From: Channallabes apus
Taxonomy: Eukaryota; Chordata; Actinopteri; Siluriformes; Clariidae
Assembly: GCA_030522415.1 (NCBI GenBank)
Contig: CM060113.1
Span: 2,208,467-2,272,466, forward strand
Length of the DNA stretch: 64,000 nucleotides
Direction of reading: 5' to 3'
Of this stretch, positions 49,094-59,431 are shown one piece after another. The position numbers were made by a program, and so were the translations under genes. The notes beneath the pieces were generated by a model that was not told the origin of the DNA, did no database searches, and saw only the letters and a list, made by a program, of their open reading frames with translations. How positions within the stretch are numbered: the first letter of the stretch is position 1; every line of letters starts with the position of its first letter.

Positions 49094-50295
49094 GGCAGGA
49101 CGGGTGCGTCGGTCAGCTGCTGCTGACACGCTGGTCCGCTGTCCTCGAAACCGGGAGGCGGCGGCAGAACGGGAGCGTCGGTCAGCTGCTGCTGACACGC
49201 TGGTTCGCTGTCCTCGAAACCGGGAGGCGGCGGCAGAACGGGAGCGTCGGTCAGCTGCTGCTGACACGCTGGTTCGCTGTCCTCGAAGCCGGGAGGCGGC
49301 GGCAGAACGGGTGCGTCGGTCAGCTGCTGCTGACACGCTGGTTCGCTGTCCTCGAAGCCGGGAGGCGGCGGCAGAACGGGTGCGTCGGTCAGCTGCTGCT
49401 GACACGCTGGTTCGCTGTCCTCGAAACCGGGAGGCGGCGGCAGAACGGGAGCGTCGGTCAGCTGCTGCTGACACGCTGGTTCGCTGTCCTCGAAGCCGGG
49501 AGGCGGCGGCAGAACGGGTGCGTCGGTCAGCTGCTGCTGACACGCTGGTTCGCTGTCCTCGAAACCGGGAGGCGGCGGCAGAACGGGTGCGTCGGTCAGC
49601 TGCTGCTGACACGCTGGTTCGCTGTCCTCGACACCGGGAGGCGGCGGCAGAACGGGAGCGTCGGACAGCAGCTGCTGACACGCTAGCTCGCTGTCATCGA
49701 TGCTGGAAGGCGGCGGCAGGATGAGTGCATTGCATAGCGACTGCTGACATGCCTGCTCGCTGCTGAGCGTTGGCGAAGGAGGCGAAAGCTCCGAGACCGC
49801 TTCGCGGCCATCCCGGAAGTGGAGGATCAGCTGCTGGAGCTCCTTCACCTGCTCCTGCATTCCTCTCACCTGCTCCGGAATCCACCACATGAGCTCCTTG
49901 TGCTGCTGCTCCGCCTGGGGTTCTCTTTCCCCCTCGTCACCGCCGTACTTGGGCTTCCTCGCCCCTCTCTTCCGGCCGGTGCGGGGAACCACGTGACCCC
50001 GTGCCGCATCGCCCCTGAATGGCGTCCGCCGAATGGCGAGCCTGCAGCCTTCCCAGCTCTGTGGTGTCTTTCTCTCTCTCTCCCGCATGTGCTCCTGCTT
50101 TGCTAGCTGGCTGTACTTCCAGCTCCGGTACATATCTACCTCGCCGTTCTCCAACCAGCAGTAATCCCACTCGCCGTACTCCTCTTCCTCGCCGTTCTCT
50201 TGCCAGTTCGCCAGCTCGGGCAAGATGGTATCTGCGCCCCCCCAAAAAAACTCCAGGGGGAAATCCTCCGCCATGCCACCTGTTTGGTCTAGCAT
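48982..50295 (-). CDS. LTR-element ORF, N-terminal part: 23-residue repeat protein
   Basis: The function is unknown. An ATG just inside the 5' LTR (50293-50295, MLDQTGG) or a second ATG at 50272-50274 (MAEDFPLEFFWGG) may start it; the frame continues upstream into the LTR, but that part is probably leader. Residues to about 150 are charged and acidic, then basic (RTGRKRGARKPKYGG). A glutamine-rich, coiled-coil-like segment follows (QVRGMQEQVKELQQLILHF). Then comes a tandem array of about nine to eleven 23-residue units built on DSEPACQQQLTDAPVLPPPP plus GFE, each with one Cys and a PPPP run. No enzyme motif is visible. A unit near 49081-49098 is 7 bp short, which shifts the frame, so this frame ends in nonsense at 48982. 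Confidence 0.7.
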   Translation of the reverse strand: MLDQTGGMAEDFPLEFFWGGADTILPELANWQENGEEEEYGEWDYCWLENGEVDMYRSWKYSQLAKQEHMRERERKTPQSWEGCRLAIRRTPFRGDAARGHVVPRTGRKRGARKPKYGGDEGEREPQAEQQHKELMWWIPEQVRGMQEQVKELQQLILHFRDGREAVSELSPPSPTLSSEQACQQSLCNALILPPPSSIDDSELACQQLLSDAPVLPPPPGVEDSEPACQQQLTDAPVLPPPPGFEDSEPACQQQLTDAPVLPPPPGFEDSEPACQQQLTDAPVLPPPPGFEDSEPACQQQLTDAPVLPPPPGFEDSEPACQQQLTDAPVLPPPPGFEDSEPACQQQLTDAPVLPPPPGFEDSEPACQQQLTDAPVLPPPPGFEDSGPACQQQLTDAPVLPPPLRTASQRVSSRCSTYLFCCRLSASRTASRRVSSR

Positions 50296-50297
50296 TC

Positions 50298-50648
50298 TGT
50301 TACGTTTCCCCTTACGTCTGTGTCGGCCGTGGGTGTGAGGCATGAACGCGGAGGCGAGCTGACGGTTTAATAAAGTCCTTTTATTCATCAAAAAGGGCAA
50401 ATAAACATCCAAACACAACGGAACTCCTACAATTAACTATTAACTTTTAATGCTAGACGCCTGACTGGAGTTCAGCCAGGCTATTTATAACAAACACAAA
50501 CATCATCCACTCATTAACTTCCCTCTGTTCAGGTGAGCTTCTTACGTCACCTGACCGAGGTGCATACTATGAACTGAAGTTAACTAGCAAACATAAACTA
50601 CGAAACCAAAGACGGGCGTTAGGCGCCCTCTAGGGGTTAACCGTTACA
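50298..50648 (-). repeat. 5' LTR with TATA box
   Basis: Same length and sequence as the 3' LTR except at about three sites (around 50526 and 50568-50569). TATAAATA is the inverse of 50482-50489 and would start transcription of the element on the minus strand. Confidence 0.93.
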
Positions 50649-50653
50649 ATGTC

Positions 50654-51881
50654 TTTATGGACTTTGCTTTGTGCACCGGTGCACAGGCATGTTGGTACAG
50701 GAAGGGCCGTCCCCAAACTGTTCTCACAAAGTTGGGAGCATGAAATTGTTATACAAAATGTCTTGTTATGCTGAAGCATTACGAGTTCCTTTCAATGGAA
50801 ATAAGGAGCCGAACAACAACCCCACACCAGTTCCAACATGACGGCGCACTAGAGCACAAAGCAACATCCATGAAGTATATAAAAGTATGAAAAGTATATA
50901 GTAAACAGTAAACCATTTATTTTTTCTTACTTTATATAAAGTTATTTGAATTAATTGTGCATTGTGTCATGTAAATCAGTGTTAGTAAATTTTCTTCATG
51001 ACTACAAGCAGCTTCTTTTAAAAATCCTGAAAACTACTTCAAAAAGAAAGAAAAAGCGCAAGATGAAGACAATAAAATTAAAGCTAAAGCAAAAAAGTAG
51101 TAAATACAGTGAAAACTTTTTTACATTAGTATTTACATTACATATACAGGGACAAAGCCAAACCCGTTCCCAAGTGTGTGATGTGAAATGTGGTTCGAAT
51201 TTTCTAATCAAAGTATGAACTCGCCTTTAAAAAAAAAAATTTTAATACATAAAATAAAAACAAACCATGAAAAATCAGGCCAAAAATATACTTTAGAGCA
51301 ACAATGTGTAGATAGTAAAACTAACATACAAAATTTCCAAATGCATAAACTCCAACCATATGATGTCCTCTTGTAATGATGTGCATAAGTCTTCTTCTAT
51401 TATCAATATTAAAGAAGAATTAGCTCACACACACAAAAGAGTGTTACTTGTATATTTCTTGTTAAGCGTTAAAATCTAAATCTAAAATTCTAAAAATCTA
51501 AAATCTACAAGTGCCAAATAACAATGATTTAAAACTTCTTTTTACAAAAAGGTATAGGGGGGATTACAAATATCTGCTCGTGCTGTTTCTGTGTGATCTT
51601 TACTTCAGTAATATTACACCTTGTCCCCGCCAGAGAAGTGTTACAAAACATCTATGGCTGTGTGTCAGTGGAATTTAAATGTCCTCACTTATCATTTCAA
51701 TGGCATGATTATGAAGGTTGGCTTGTGTTTCAGTACTGCTTTGATCCGGCTCAAGGTCTCCTAAACTGCAAGAAAATATATCCTAGCAAGGGGAAAGATC
51801 TTGAATCTACTCCAATTGTTTTAATATGTCTTACTGTAAGAAGAAAAAAATAATCAATAACCCAAATATAAGAGATTTAAG
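50654..51881. other. AT-rich stretch; start is old transposon sequence
   Basis: 50654-50880 continues the flank of the LTR insertion (GTGCACCGGTGCACAGGCAT; CAGTTCCAACATGACGGCGC), which resembles Tc1-type relic sequence. 50955-51850 has short A-rich ORFs with no recognised domain. Confidence 0.4.
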
Positions 51882-51982
51882 CAATATCACACTCAAGGTC
51901 ATGCTGTTGTACTGGTTAGGCACAAGGATATCACAGCCGTGCTGATATTCAGTACAACAGCACAATCTCGAGTGTGATATTG
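51882..51982. mobile_element. Small palindromic (foldback) MITE
   Basis: The left arm CAATATCACACTCAAGGTCA, then TGCTGTTGTACT (51882-51913), is the imperfect inverse of AGTACAACAGCACAATCTCG, then AGTGTGATATTG (51951-51982). The centre GGATATCACAGCCGTGCTGATATTC is itself partly palindromic. No coding capacity. It lies about 50 bp upstream of the LINE ORF; whether it belongs to the LINE leader or is flanking DNA is unclear. Confidence 0.65.
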
Positions 51983-52028
51983 TTTTCATATAGTACAAGT
52001 ATAGTTTAGTTCATATGGTTCTCTCAGG

Positions 52029-54959
52029 ATGGCGCCGCGGATGGCTGCCTCAGTGTGGAGCTCTCCATTAGTCTTACTGTTTTTGTTAGTTTGTCCTGTT
52101 TTTTGTTTCTCAAACGTAATAACTTATACCAGGGATGAACTGCTGAACGTTCAGCAGGACACATCACACAATTTTCAACCACTTTTTGATTTTTCAAACG
52201 TTTTACTGAACATTGTAACCGGCGGAGCAGCTGCGCTGTTTAAATGCTTTAAGAAGCGCAGGCGGGGGAAGAGAGCCGGTGCGCTCGTCAAGCTCCGACA
52301 GCGCGGCTTTAGAACTGCGCTGCCGAGTATACATCTGGCGAATCTCCGCTCTCTACCCAACAAAATGGACGAACTTTTCCTGCTCTCCAGGAAAAATAAG
52401 GACTTTTCAAACTCTGCCGCGCTGTGTTTCACGGAAACCTGGCTGAATGAAGCCATCCCGGACAACGCGCTACACCTGCCGGGCTTCCAGCTGTTCAGAG
52501 CGGATCGCGACACAGAATCAACGGGGAAATCGCGAGGCGGCGGGACATGCTTTTACATCAACGAAAGTTGGTGTACAAATGTGACACCATTGAAGAAGAT
52601 GTGCTGTCCTGATCTAGAGGCATATTTCATCAACTGCAAGCCTTTCTATTCGCCGCGCGAGTTCACCTCGTTCATTCTTGTGAGTGTGTACATCCCTCCA
52701 CAAGCGTGTGTGAACGCAGCATTGCAACAGCTGGCTGCTCAGATCACAGACACGGAGCAACAACACCCGGACTCTCTTATAATTATACTTGGGGATTTTA
52801 ACAAAGCAAACCTCAAACGTGAACTGCCTAAATACAAACAGCACATCACATGCCCCACCAGAGACAAAAATACTTTGGATCACTGCTACACCACAATAAA
52901 GGATGCATATCGCTCCGTCCCCAGAGCAGCTTTAGGACTTTCTGACCACTGCCTGGTTCATCTTCTCCCAACCTATAGGCAAAAACTTAAATCTGCTAAG
53001 CCTGTAGTAAGGACAGTAAAGAGATGGACCAGTGAAGCAGAACAGGAATTACAGGCCTGTTTTGACTGCACTGATTGGAGTGTTTTTGAAGCTGCTGCCA
53101 CCAATCTGGACGAGCTCACAGATTCTGTAACATCCTACATCAGTTTCTGTGAGGACATGTGCATCCCTACCAGGACACTTTTAACATATAACAATGACAA
53201 ACCATGGTTTACAGCAAAGCTCAGACAGCTTCGTCAGGCCAAAGAGGATGCCTACAGGAGTGGGGACAGGATCTTGTACAACCAGGCCAGGAACACACTA
53301 ACAAGGGCGATCAGAGCAGCTAAGAGGAGCTACTCTAAAAAACTGGAAAACCAGTTTTCGGCAAACGACCCTGCTTCAGTGTGGAAAGGCCTGAAAACCA
53401 TCACTAACTACAAGACGCCATCCCCCAACTCTGTAGGGAATCAACAACTGGTTGATGACCTGAATGAGTTCTATTGTAGATTTGAAACTCCCAGTCTCAC
53501 ACCATACTCCTGTCCTAACCCTCTTTCTACACCACCATTATCACCTCTGACAACCACCCTCTCTTCCCCCCCTGCACTCCAGGTCTGTGAAAAGGATGTT
53601 CGCCAGATCTTTCTGAAACAAAAGAGAAGGAAAGCTCCAGGCCCAGACGGCGTGACACCAGCCTGTCTGAAATCCTGTGCTGACCAGCTGGCGCCCATTT
53701 TCACACAGATCTTCAACAGATCACTGGAACAATGTGAAGTGCCTTTGTGCTTTAAACGTTCCACAATCATCCCCATTCCAAAAAAAACTAAAATCACAGG
53801 ACTTAATGACTACAGACCAGTTGCCCTAACATCTGTGGTCATGAAGTCATTTGAAAGACTGGTGTTGGCCTATCTGAGGGACATCACAGGACCCTTACTG
53901 GACCCCCTGCAGTTTGCTTATAGAGCAAACAGGTCTGTTGATGATGCAGTTAATATGGGACTGCACTTCATCCTTCAACATCTGGACAAACCAGGGGTTT
54001 ATGCAAGGGTCTTGATTATAGACTTTTCATCAGCTTTTAATACGATCATCCCAGCACTGCTTCAGACCAAATTAAACCAGCTCTCTGTTCCTAGCTCTAT
54101 CTGTCACTGGATCACCAGCTTTCTGACAGACAGGCAGCAGCTAGTGAAACTGGGAAAATTCATATCCAACAGTCACACCACCAATACTGGAGCGCCTCAG
54201 GGATGCGTTCTCTCCCCACTGCTCTTCTCCATCTACACCAACGACTGCACCTCCACAGACCCCACTGTCAAGCTCCTGAAATTTGCAGATGACACTACAA
54301 TCATCGGCCTCATCCAGGACGGTGACGAGTCTGCATACAGAAGGGAGGTCAAGCAGTTGGCTGTCTGGTGCAGTCACAACAACCTGGAGCTAAACACGCT
54401 CAAAACAGTGGAGATGATCGTGGACTTCAGGAGAAACCCACCTGCACTTCCCCCACTCACCATCATGAACAGCACTGTGACGGCAGTGGAGTCATTCCGG
54501 TTCCTGGGCACGACCATCTCTCAGGACCTGAAGTGGGACATTCACATTGACTCCATTGTTAAAAAGGCCCACCAGAGGTTGTATTTCCTTCGCCAGCTGA
54601 AGAAATTCAACCTGCCACAGGAGCTGCTCACACAGTTCTACTCAGCCGTCATTGAATCCGTCCTGTGCACTTCAATAACTGTCTGGTTTGGCTCAGCTAC
54701 GAAAGCAGACATCAGAAGACTACAAAGGACGGTTCGGACTGCTGAAAGAATTATTGGCACTCCCCTGCCCACGCTGCAAGAACTGTATATATCCAGAGTG
54801 AAGAAAAGGGCACGGAATATCACTTTGGACCCCTCACACCCAAGCCACCTTCTTTTTGAACTTTTGCCATCGGGTCGACGCTACAGAGCACCGAACACCA
54901 GGACAGTCAGGCATAAGAACAGTTTTTTCCCCCAGGCAATCTACCTCCTTAACAGATAA
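52029..54959 (+). CDS. Non-LTR retrotransposon ORF2: AP-endonuclease plus reverse transcriptase, intact
   Basis: The 976-codon frame has no stop. It nicks target DNA and reverse-transcribes the element RNA. Residues about 97-312 are an APE-type endonuclease: [12 protein letters not shown] (105-116), FTETW (134-138), GDFN (255-258), DHCY (284-287), SDHC (305-308). Residues about 530-800 are the [11 protein letters not shown] (533-541), NDYRPVAL (593-600), IIDFSSAF with the first catalytic Asp at 665, [16 protein letters not shown] (721-736) and KFADD (751-755, FADD form of YADD). Residues about 800-976 are a C-terminal region with no extra domain seen. The start ATG at 52029 is followed by a hydrophobic stretch (residues 11-28) of unclear meaning; a later start is possible. 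All catalytic motifs look intact. The clade is probably CR1/L2/Rex1 of the Jockey group. Confidence 0.93.
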   Translation: MAPRMAASVWSSPLVLLFLLVCPVFCFSNVITYTRDELLNVQQDTSHNFQPLFDFSNVLLNIVTGGAAALFKCFKKRRRGKRAGALVKLRQRGFRTALPSIHLANLRSLPNKMDELFLLSRKNKDFSNSAALCFTETWLNEAIPDNALHLPGFQLFRADRDTESTGKSRGGGTCFYINESWCTNVTPLKKMCCPDLEAYFINCKPFYSPREFTSFILVSVYIPPQACVNAALQQLAAQITDTEQQHPDSLIIILGDFNKANLKRELPKYKQHITCPTRDKNTLDHCYTTIKDAYRSVPRAALGLSDHCLVHLLPTYRQKLKSAKPVVRTVKRWTSEAEQELQACFDCTDWSVFEAAATNLDELTDSVTSYISFCEDMCIPTRTLLTYNNDKPWFTAKLRQLRQAKEDAYRSGDRILYNQARNTLTRAIRAAKRSYSKKLENQFSANDPASVWKGLKTITNYKTPSPNSVGNQQLVDDLNEFYCRFETPSLTPYSCPNPLSTPPLSPLTTTLSSPPALQVCEKDVRQIFLKQKRRKAPGPDGVTPACLKSCADQLAPIFTQIFNRSLEQCEVPLCFKRSTIIPIPKKTKITGLNDYRPVALTSVVMKSFERLVLAYLRDITGPLLDPLQFAYRANRSVDDAVNMGLHFILQHLDKPGVYARVLIIDFSSAFNTIIPALLQTKLNQLSVPSSICHWITSFLTDRQQLVKLGKFISNSHTTNTGAPQGCVLSPLLFSIYTNDCTSTDPTVKLLKFADDTTIIGLIQDGDESAYRREVKQLAVWCSHNNLELNTLKTVEMIVDFRRNPPALPPLTIMNSTVTAVESFRFLGTTISQDLKWDIHIDSIVKKAHQRLYFLRQLKKFNLPQELLTQFYSAVIESVLCTSITVWFGSATKADIRRLQRTVRTAERIIGTPLPTLQELYISRVKKRARNITLDPSHPSHLLFELLPSGRRYRAPNTRTVRHKNSFFPQAIYLLNR

Positions 54960-55263
54960 ACATCATTCAAACGGTCAATAAATATATGTGCAATATTGTG
55001 TACAACACCACTGTGCAATATACTGTATAATACCACAGACTTCAGATATTGATGTAACTTATTTAAAAGTATCTCATATCGTACTCCATTTGATGTCAAC
55101 CATTTAAAAAATTTTTTTCTTTTTTTTTTTTTGCGTCATGCTGTTTTTGTCTTGTCATTTGTATTTTTTGTTCTGGAAGCTCCGTCACTAAAACAAATTC
55201 CTTGTACGTGCAAGCGTACTTGGCAATAAAACTCTTTCTGATTCTGATTCTGATTCTGATTCT
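54960..55263 (+). mobile_element. LINE 3' UTR and (ATTCTG)n tail
   Basis: The 3' UTR repeats GTGCAATAT-type words, has AATAAA at 55225-55230 and ends in about four ATTCTG units. A simple-repeat tail instead of poly(A) is usual for CR1/L2-like elements. The tail abuts the paralogous segment starting at 55263. No clear target duplication was found, and the 5' limit of the element (somewhere before 52029) is not resolved. Confidence 0.85.
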
Positions 55264-55925
55264 ACAACAGTTCCACAAACACCATTTATTATCAACAGAT
55301 TATGAATTTTTCCTTTGATTTAACCAGTTATTTTGCTGGAGACTGACAGCTAGTGAGTGACAGTTAACGAGTTTTAAACTCTTAGGGGTACTCTGTAGCC
55401 AAAAGGCGATGAGAATAAACCATGGAGGTAGATTTACTTTTTATTTCCACTTATTCCACTTTAGAATATCAGCGCTGTTGGCGTCTGAGTTCCAGAGTCG
55501 AATCCCAAATAAAAATGAAATGTTAAATAGAAAGCTAATGCACTATGTAAGGAGTACGATTCCTTGATCTACACACCAAGTAGTGCCCTGCAATTCAGCC
55601 TTGGGTTAGGAGCTAATTAGCTTCGTAGCCATTTTGGAACGACTTAGAAGTGATTAGTTCAGAGACGGCATGTTGTTTAAGACGTTACATAACGTTATCA
55701 GATGTGTGTTCTTACTGAAAGTGCTTCTGTGTCTGGGTGTGAATGTGGGTTTTGTCAGGCAGCTGCTCTCTACTCAGTACTGCGGACTGTACAGACCTAC
55801 TCTCACCCATGCTGAGACACACAGTTAGTGTCATTAACCACTGGACAACACCTGGGACACGCCCAGGGTGAGTGATGGCTTTCCTCCAATCAGATTACTC
55901 GGTCAGAACTAACTGTGGTACAAAT
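55263..55925 (+). repeat. Paralogous segment, copy 2 (with 28851-29660)
   Basis: Begins TACAACAGTTCCACAAACAC exactly where the LINE tail ends and is co-linear with 28851-29660, with indels. Shared blocks include GAATGTGGGTTTTGTCAGGC and TTAACCACTGGACAACACCT. No ORF of note. Confidence 0.8.
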
Positions 55926-55944
55926 AAGCTTAATAAATAAGACA

Positions 55945-57208
55945 CATTATAATAATCAAGTCTCATTTATTTATATAGCCCTTTATGCTACAACGTAGGC
56001 CAAAGGACTGAACATCAGAGAAACTATGAAATATAATAAAATATAATAAAATAAAAATAAAATACATAAACATAACATATAAAACAAAGTCAAGAATTAA
56101 AAGCAACAGAGTATAAATAAGTTTTAATACGCGATTTAAAAACCTCAACTGAGGATGCAGATCTAACATCAGGGGGGAGCGCATTCCACAGCCTAGGACC
56201 AACAACTGAAAAGGCTCGATCCCCTTTTGTTTTAAGGCGAGTTCTCGGTACAAACAGCTGAAAACTATTGGAATACCTTTGTGCTCTACAAGAGTTCGTA
56301 CGCACCAAGTCCTTAATATATTCCGGGGCCAGCTCATGAACAGTTTTGTAAACGTACAACAACACCTTGTACTGAATTCGTTGTTTCACAGGAAGCCAAT
56401 GAAGCCTTTCTAGAACCGGAGTAATGTGCTCCCTTTTCTTGACACCAATAAGAAGCCTCGCCGCAGCATTTTGAACCATCTGCAGCTTCGAAATACAGTA
56501 AGTGATTGACTGATACCTACGTAAAGAGCATTACAATAATCCAAACGAGAAGAGATGAATGCATGAATCACTTTTTCTAAGTCGGGAACAGACAGAAAAG
56601 ACTTCATTTTCGCAATAGTCCTTAACTGGTAATAGCAATTTTTTACCACATTTTTGACCTGATGATCGAACATAAGAGCAGAGTCAAAAATTACACCTAC
56701 ATTTCTTATTTTGGGTCGAACATATGTTTTCCAAGAGCCAAGAAAATTAGTTAAGTCCCTGTCATCATTGTTCATCCCAAAGACCAGAACTTCCGATTTG
56801 CTAGCATTTAAATTCAGGCAGTTTTGCTCTAACCAGCTGATCACCTTCTTTAGACAGAGTACCAAGGCTTGATTAAGGCTTGAGGCTCCAGCACTGATCG
56901 GTAAATAAATCTGAATATCATCTGCGTATAAATGATATGAAATACCGTGTTTTTTGAAAATAAGACCCAATGGCAGAAGAAACAAAGAAAAAAGAATGGG
57001 TCCCAGAATTGAACCTTGTGGTACTCCACACTCCAAAGCAATTGACTTCGAGGAAAAATCCCCAACCCGAACAGAAAATTAGCGCCCCTTTAGATATGAG
57101 GAAAACCATTTTAAAACCGTCCCTCTCAGGCCCACTACATGTTCCAAACGATCGATAAGAATATCATGATCGATTAAATCAAAAGCTGCACTAAGATCCA
57201 GCATAATT
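55945..57208 (-). mobile_element. L2-like non-LTR retrotransposon relic, 5' truncated, minus strand
   Basis: The minus-strand reading starts near 57205 with [20 protein letters not shown]. It meets a stop near 57080, then reads LECGVPQGSILGPILFSLFL, YHLYADDIQIYLP (YADD intact), LNLNASKSEVLVFG and FISSRLDYCNAL. It shifts frame near 56460-56480 into MVQNAAARLL, HWLPVKQRIQYKVLLYVYK and GPRLWNALPPDVRSAS. The 3' end is AAAGGGCTATATAAATAAAT (inverse, near 55967). The sequence differs from the L2-like copies at 41-44 kb, so it is a separate family. Inactive. Confidence 0.88.
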
Positions 57209-58480
57209 AAATAATGTTCTCATTTCAAACATTTTTGTTAATTTTAAGCATTTATTTATAAACACAAATAAGCAAATTATTAGCCAATAATTAATAATAT
57301 TTGGTTAATCTTATGTTTGCTTTGCTGTAATCTTATATTAAGTAAATGTAGATAAATTTGATGAGATTCAACATATTATTTCTTAAAAGCAAAACAAAAA
57401 AAACACGTACAGTGGATTATCATGGTTACGTACACGTATCATGGTTATTTCTTTTTTTTCTTTAATGTGACTGGAATTAAGTAGAGCTATACCTGTGCAT
57501 ACTGTACGACTACAGAAATGGTACCTTGCTCATACTGTAAGACATTTTGAAGATTTTTTAAAATGTATTTATAATATAAATAAATCTACATTTTAACTTC
57601 ACTAATCACAGAGTCAGGTGTGTATTTTAGTTCACTCACAGCTGTATGCATTACATTACCTTAGGCATCATCGACGATGCCAATCACTTTTTTTTCTTTG
57701 TTTTTTTTTTGTTTGTTTATTGTCCTTTTTCCTCTGCTTTTCTGCTAAAGTTTGAAATTTTATTTTTGCATGTGCAATTTGACACATGTTTAAGAGTTGA
57801 AGAATATGTCACATGAATCTGACATATTTACATCAATCACATTATGAAAGCCCAGTTTGTGCTCTACATAAATAAGGGGAAATGTATTTACTACTGGTAA
57901 AGGTTTGAAATTTACACAAATTTAAGAAGAGCGCTGAATCACTGCAGGACTTCAGAAAGACCTCACACCCCTAAGGGTTAAGTGTAAGTCCACTTTAGCA
58001 GAAGAAAGAAATCAATAACATGTTGAAGTATAAATAATATATCTAGTACAAAATGAGTTGTTCCAAAATAGCAAACCTTATGTATTCTAGTCATTATTAC
58101 GGCTGCACGTACACATTAATACACTTTGGCAGGCTTTAAGATTTAATATCCGGAGCGTATATGTTATTTTCCACAGCGCTGTGACGTCAGTGAAACAGTC
58201 AGTGAGCTGTAAAACCACTAAACCATGATTACCCATAATCACCGTTTGCGGGTCTTTAAATAGCACTTAATGACTTCTTTGCCCCAATAAAGGCGTAACG
58301 CAAACCTCAGGCATCAGATTACGACGCTGAGTCGAGGGGATGGCGGTAAAGCTGCAGCTCAGGACCGGAGTCGCTCTGATGTCTGCTTCCAGAGCCATGT
58401 GTCGCTATCTGCTAATGTCCGTTAGCGATGTTCTGGTTACTGTTAAAAACCACCGACATCCAGTACAGGCTTTTGTTTAT
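57209..58480. other. Intergenic, AT-rich, no gene seen
   Basis: No transposon end, exon or RNA gene is recognised. 58140-58400 is somewhat CpG-richer. Confidence 0.4.
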
Positions 58481-58570
58481 AAGGAGATGAATTCTGGATT
58501 CTGATTGGTCGGAAGGTGTCGATTTGGGTTTAATTATTATTTAATGGAGCTATAACAGGGTGGTGATACA
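58480..58570 (+). repeat. Dispersed repeat fragment, family A
   Basis: GGATTCTGATTGGTCGGAAGG and the words that follow match 25091 onwards. Only the left block is clearly present. Confidence 0.5.
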
Positions 58571-58745
58571 CACATGGAGGAACGCGCACTCTCTTCTCAT
58601 TCACAGATATGAGCTCATAGATGTCCCTTATTGGCTAGTGTCACTGTGATTGACAGGGGAGAAATGTAAGCCCCACCCACGTTGACACAGTGAGTTTTGT
58701 TTCCCTTCACTTTTGTTACTTACAAGCTCAACTCTCTCTCTCTCG

Positions 58746-58747
58746 CT

Positions 58748-58778
<31 letters not shown>

Positions 58779-58851
58779 GATGATGATGATGATTGTCTGT
58801 AACATCTGTGTCCTTCAAAAGCCCTAATCACGTCTGGGCACTCGATCAAAT

Positions 58852-58903
<52 letters not shown>

Positions 58904-58983
58904 GTGGTTGGATGTAATGTCTGTCCCTTAAATGGTGCCAATGTTTCTGAAATGCCTTGTATATCTAATAGAACACCCCCCCA

Positions 58984-59022
<39 letters not shown>

Positions 59023-59179
59023 AGCCTAATGGAAATGGGAACATGATGAGATAATTGCACACGAGGTCAGATCAGCTTTTGTCCTGGAAGTGTGTGTCTC
59101 TGAAGGTCAAAGGTCAGAGAGCAGCACTGTTTCTCTCCTCTGAGTAATTACTTCTGGAGGTCAGACAATCTGAGACAAG

Positions 59180-59241
<62 letters not shown>
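58746..59241. repeat. Cluster of microsatellites: (GAT)n, (TG)n, (CA)n, (TG)n
   Basis: GAT/GGT units at 58746-58793, TG at 58853-58900, CA at 58987-59020 and TG at 59181-59241. ORFs through them are repeat translations. Confidence 0.95.
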
Positions 59242-59242
<1 letters not shown>

Positions 59243-59431
59243 GAAAGGAGGCCAGGCATCTGGCTGCATCCTGATTAAAGCAGTAAAGTGAAGGTAAAGG
59301 AGCGGCGTGTGGAGGAGTGCCGTGTTTATTATGAGCAACATGAGCTTCATTCACTGAGCAAAGAAGGACAGTGTGATCTGGAACAACCCCGAATACACGA
59401 GACTGAGAACAACAACCTTATGGAGCACAGA

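Larger units (their letters stand above)
48100..50648 (-). mobile_element. Complete non-autonomous LTR retrotransposon with own repeat-protein ORF
   Basis: Two direct 351-bp repeats (48100-48450 and 50298-50648) differ at about three positions. They run TGTAACGG to CGTAACA on the minus strand, giving the TG...CA ends of LTRs. The flanks are a perfect 5-bp duplication ATGTC (48095-48099 and 50649-50653). On the minus strand a purine tract TGAGGGGGGATAC (48451-48463) directly precedes the 3' LTR, as a polypurine tract should. The internal region is only 1847 bp and its one ORF has no gag zinc knuckle, protease, RT, RNase H or integrase motif. The element must use enzymes in trans. A primer-binding site next to the 5' LTR (GAATGCTAGACCAAACAGG) could not be matched to a tRNA by eye. 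Near-identical LTRs mean recent insertion. Confidence 0.93.

Noticed and set aside
48468..49724. Long + strand ORFs (up to 418 codons) opposite the LTR-element gene
   Set aside because: The GC-rich 69-bp and 33-bp repeats have periods divisible by three, which keeps several frames open. LTR, TATA, polypurine tract and an unrepeated N-terminus all support the minus strand.
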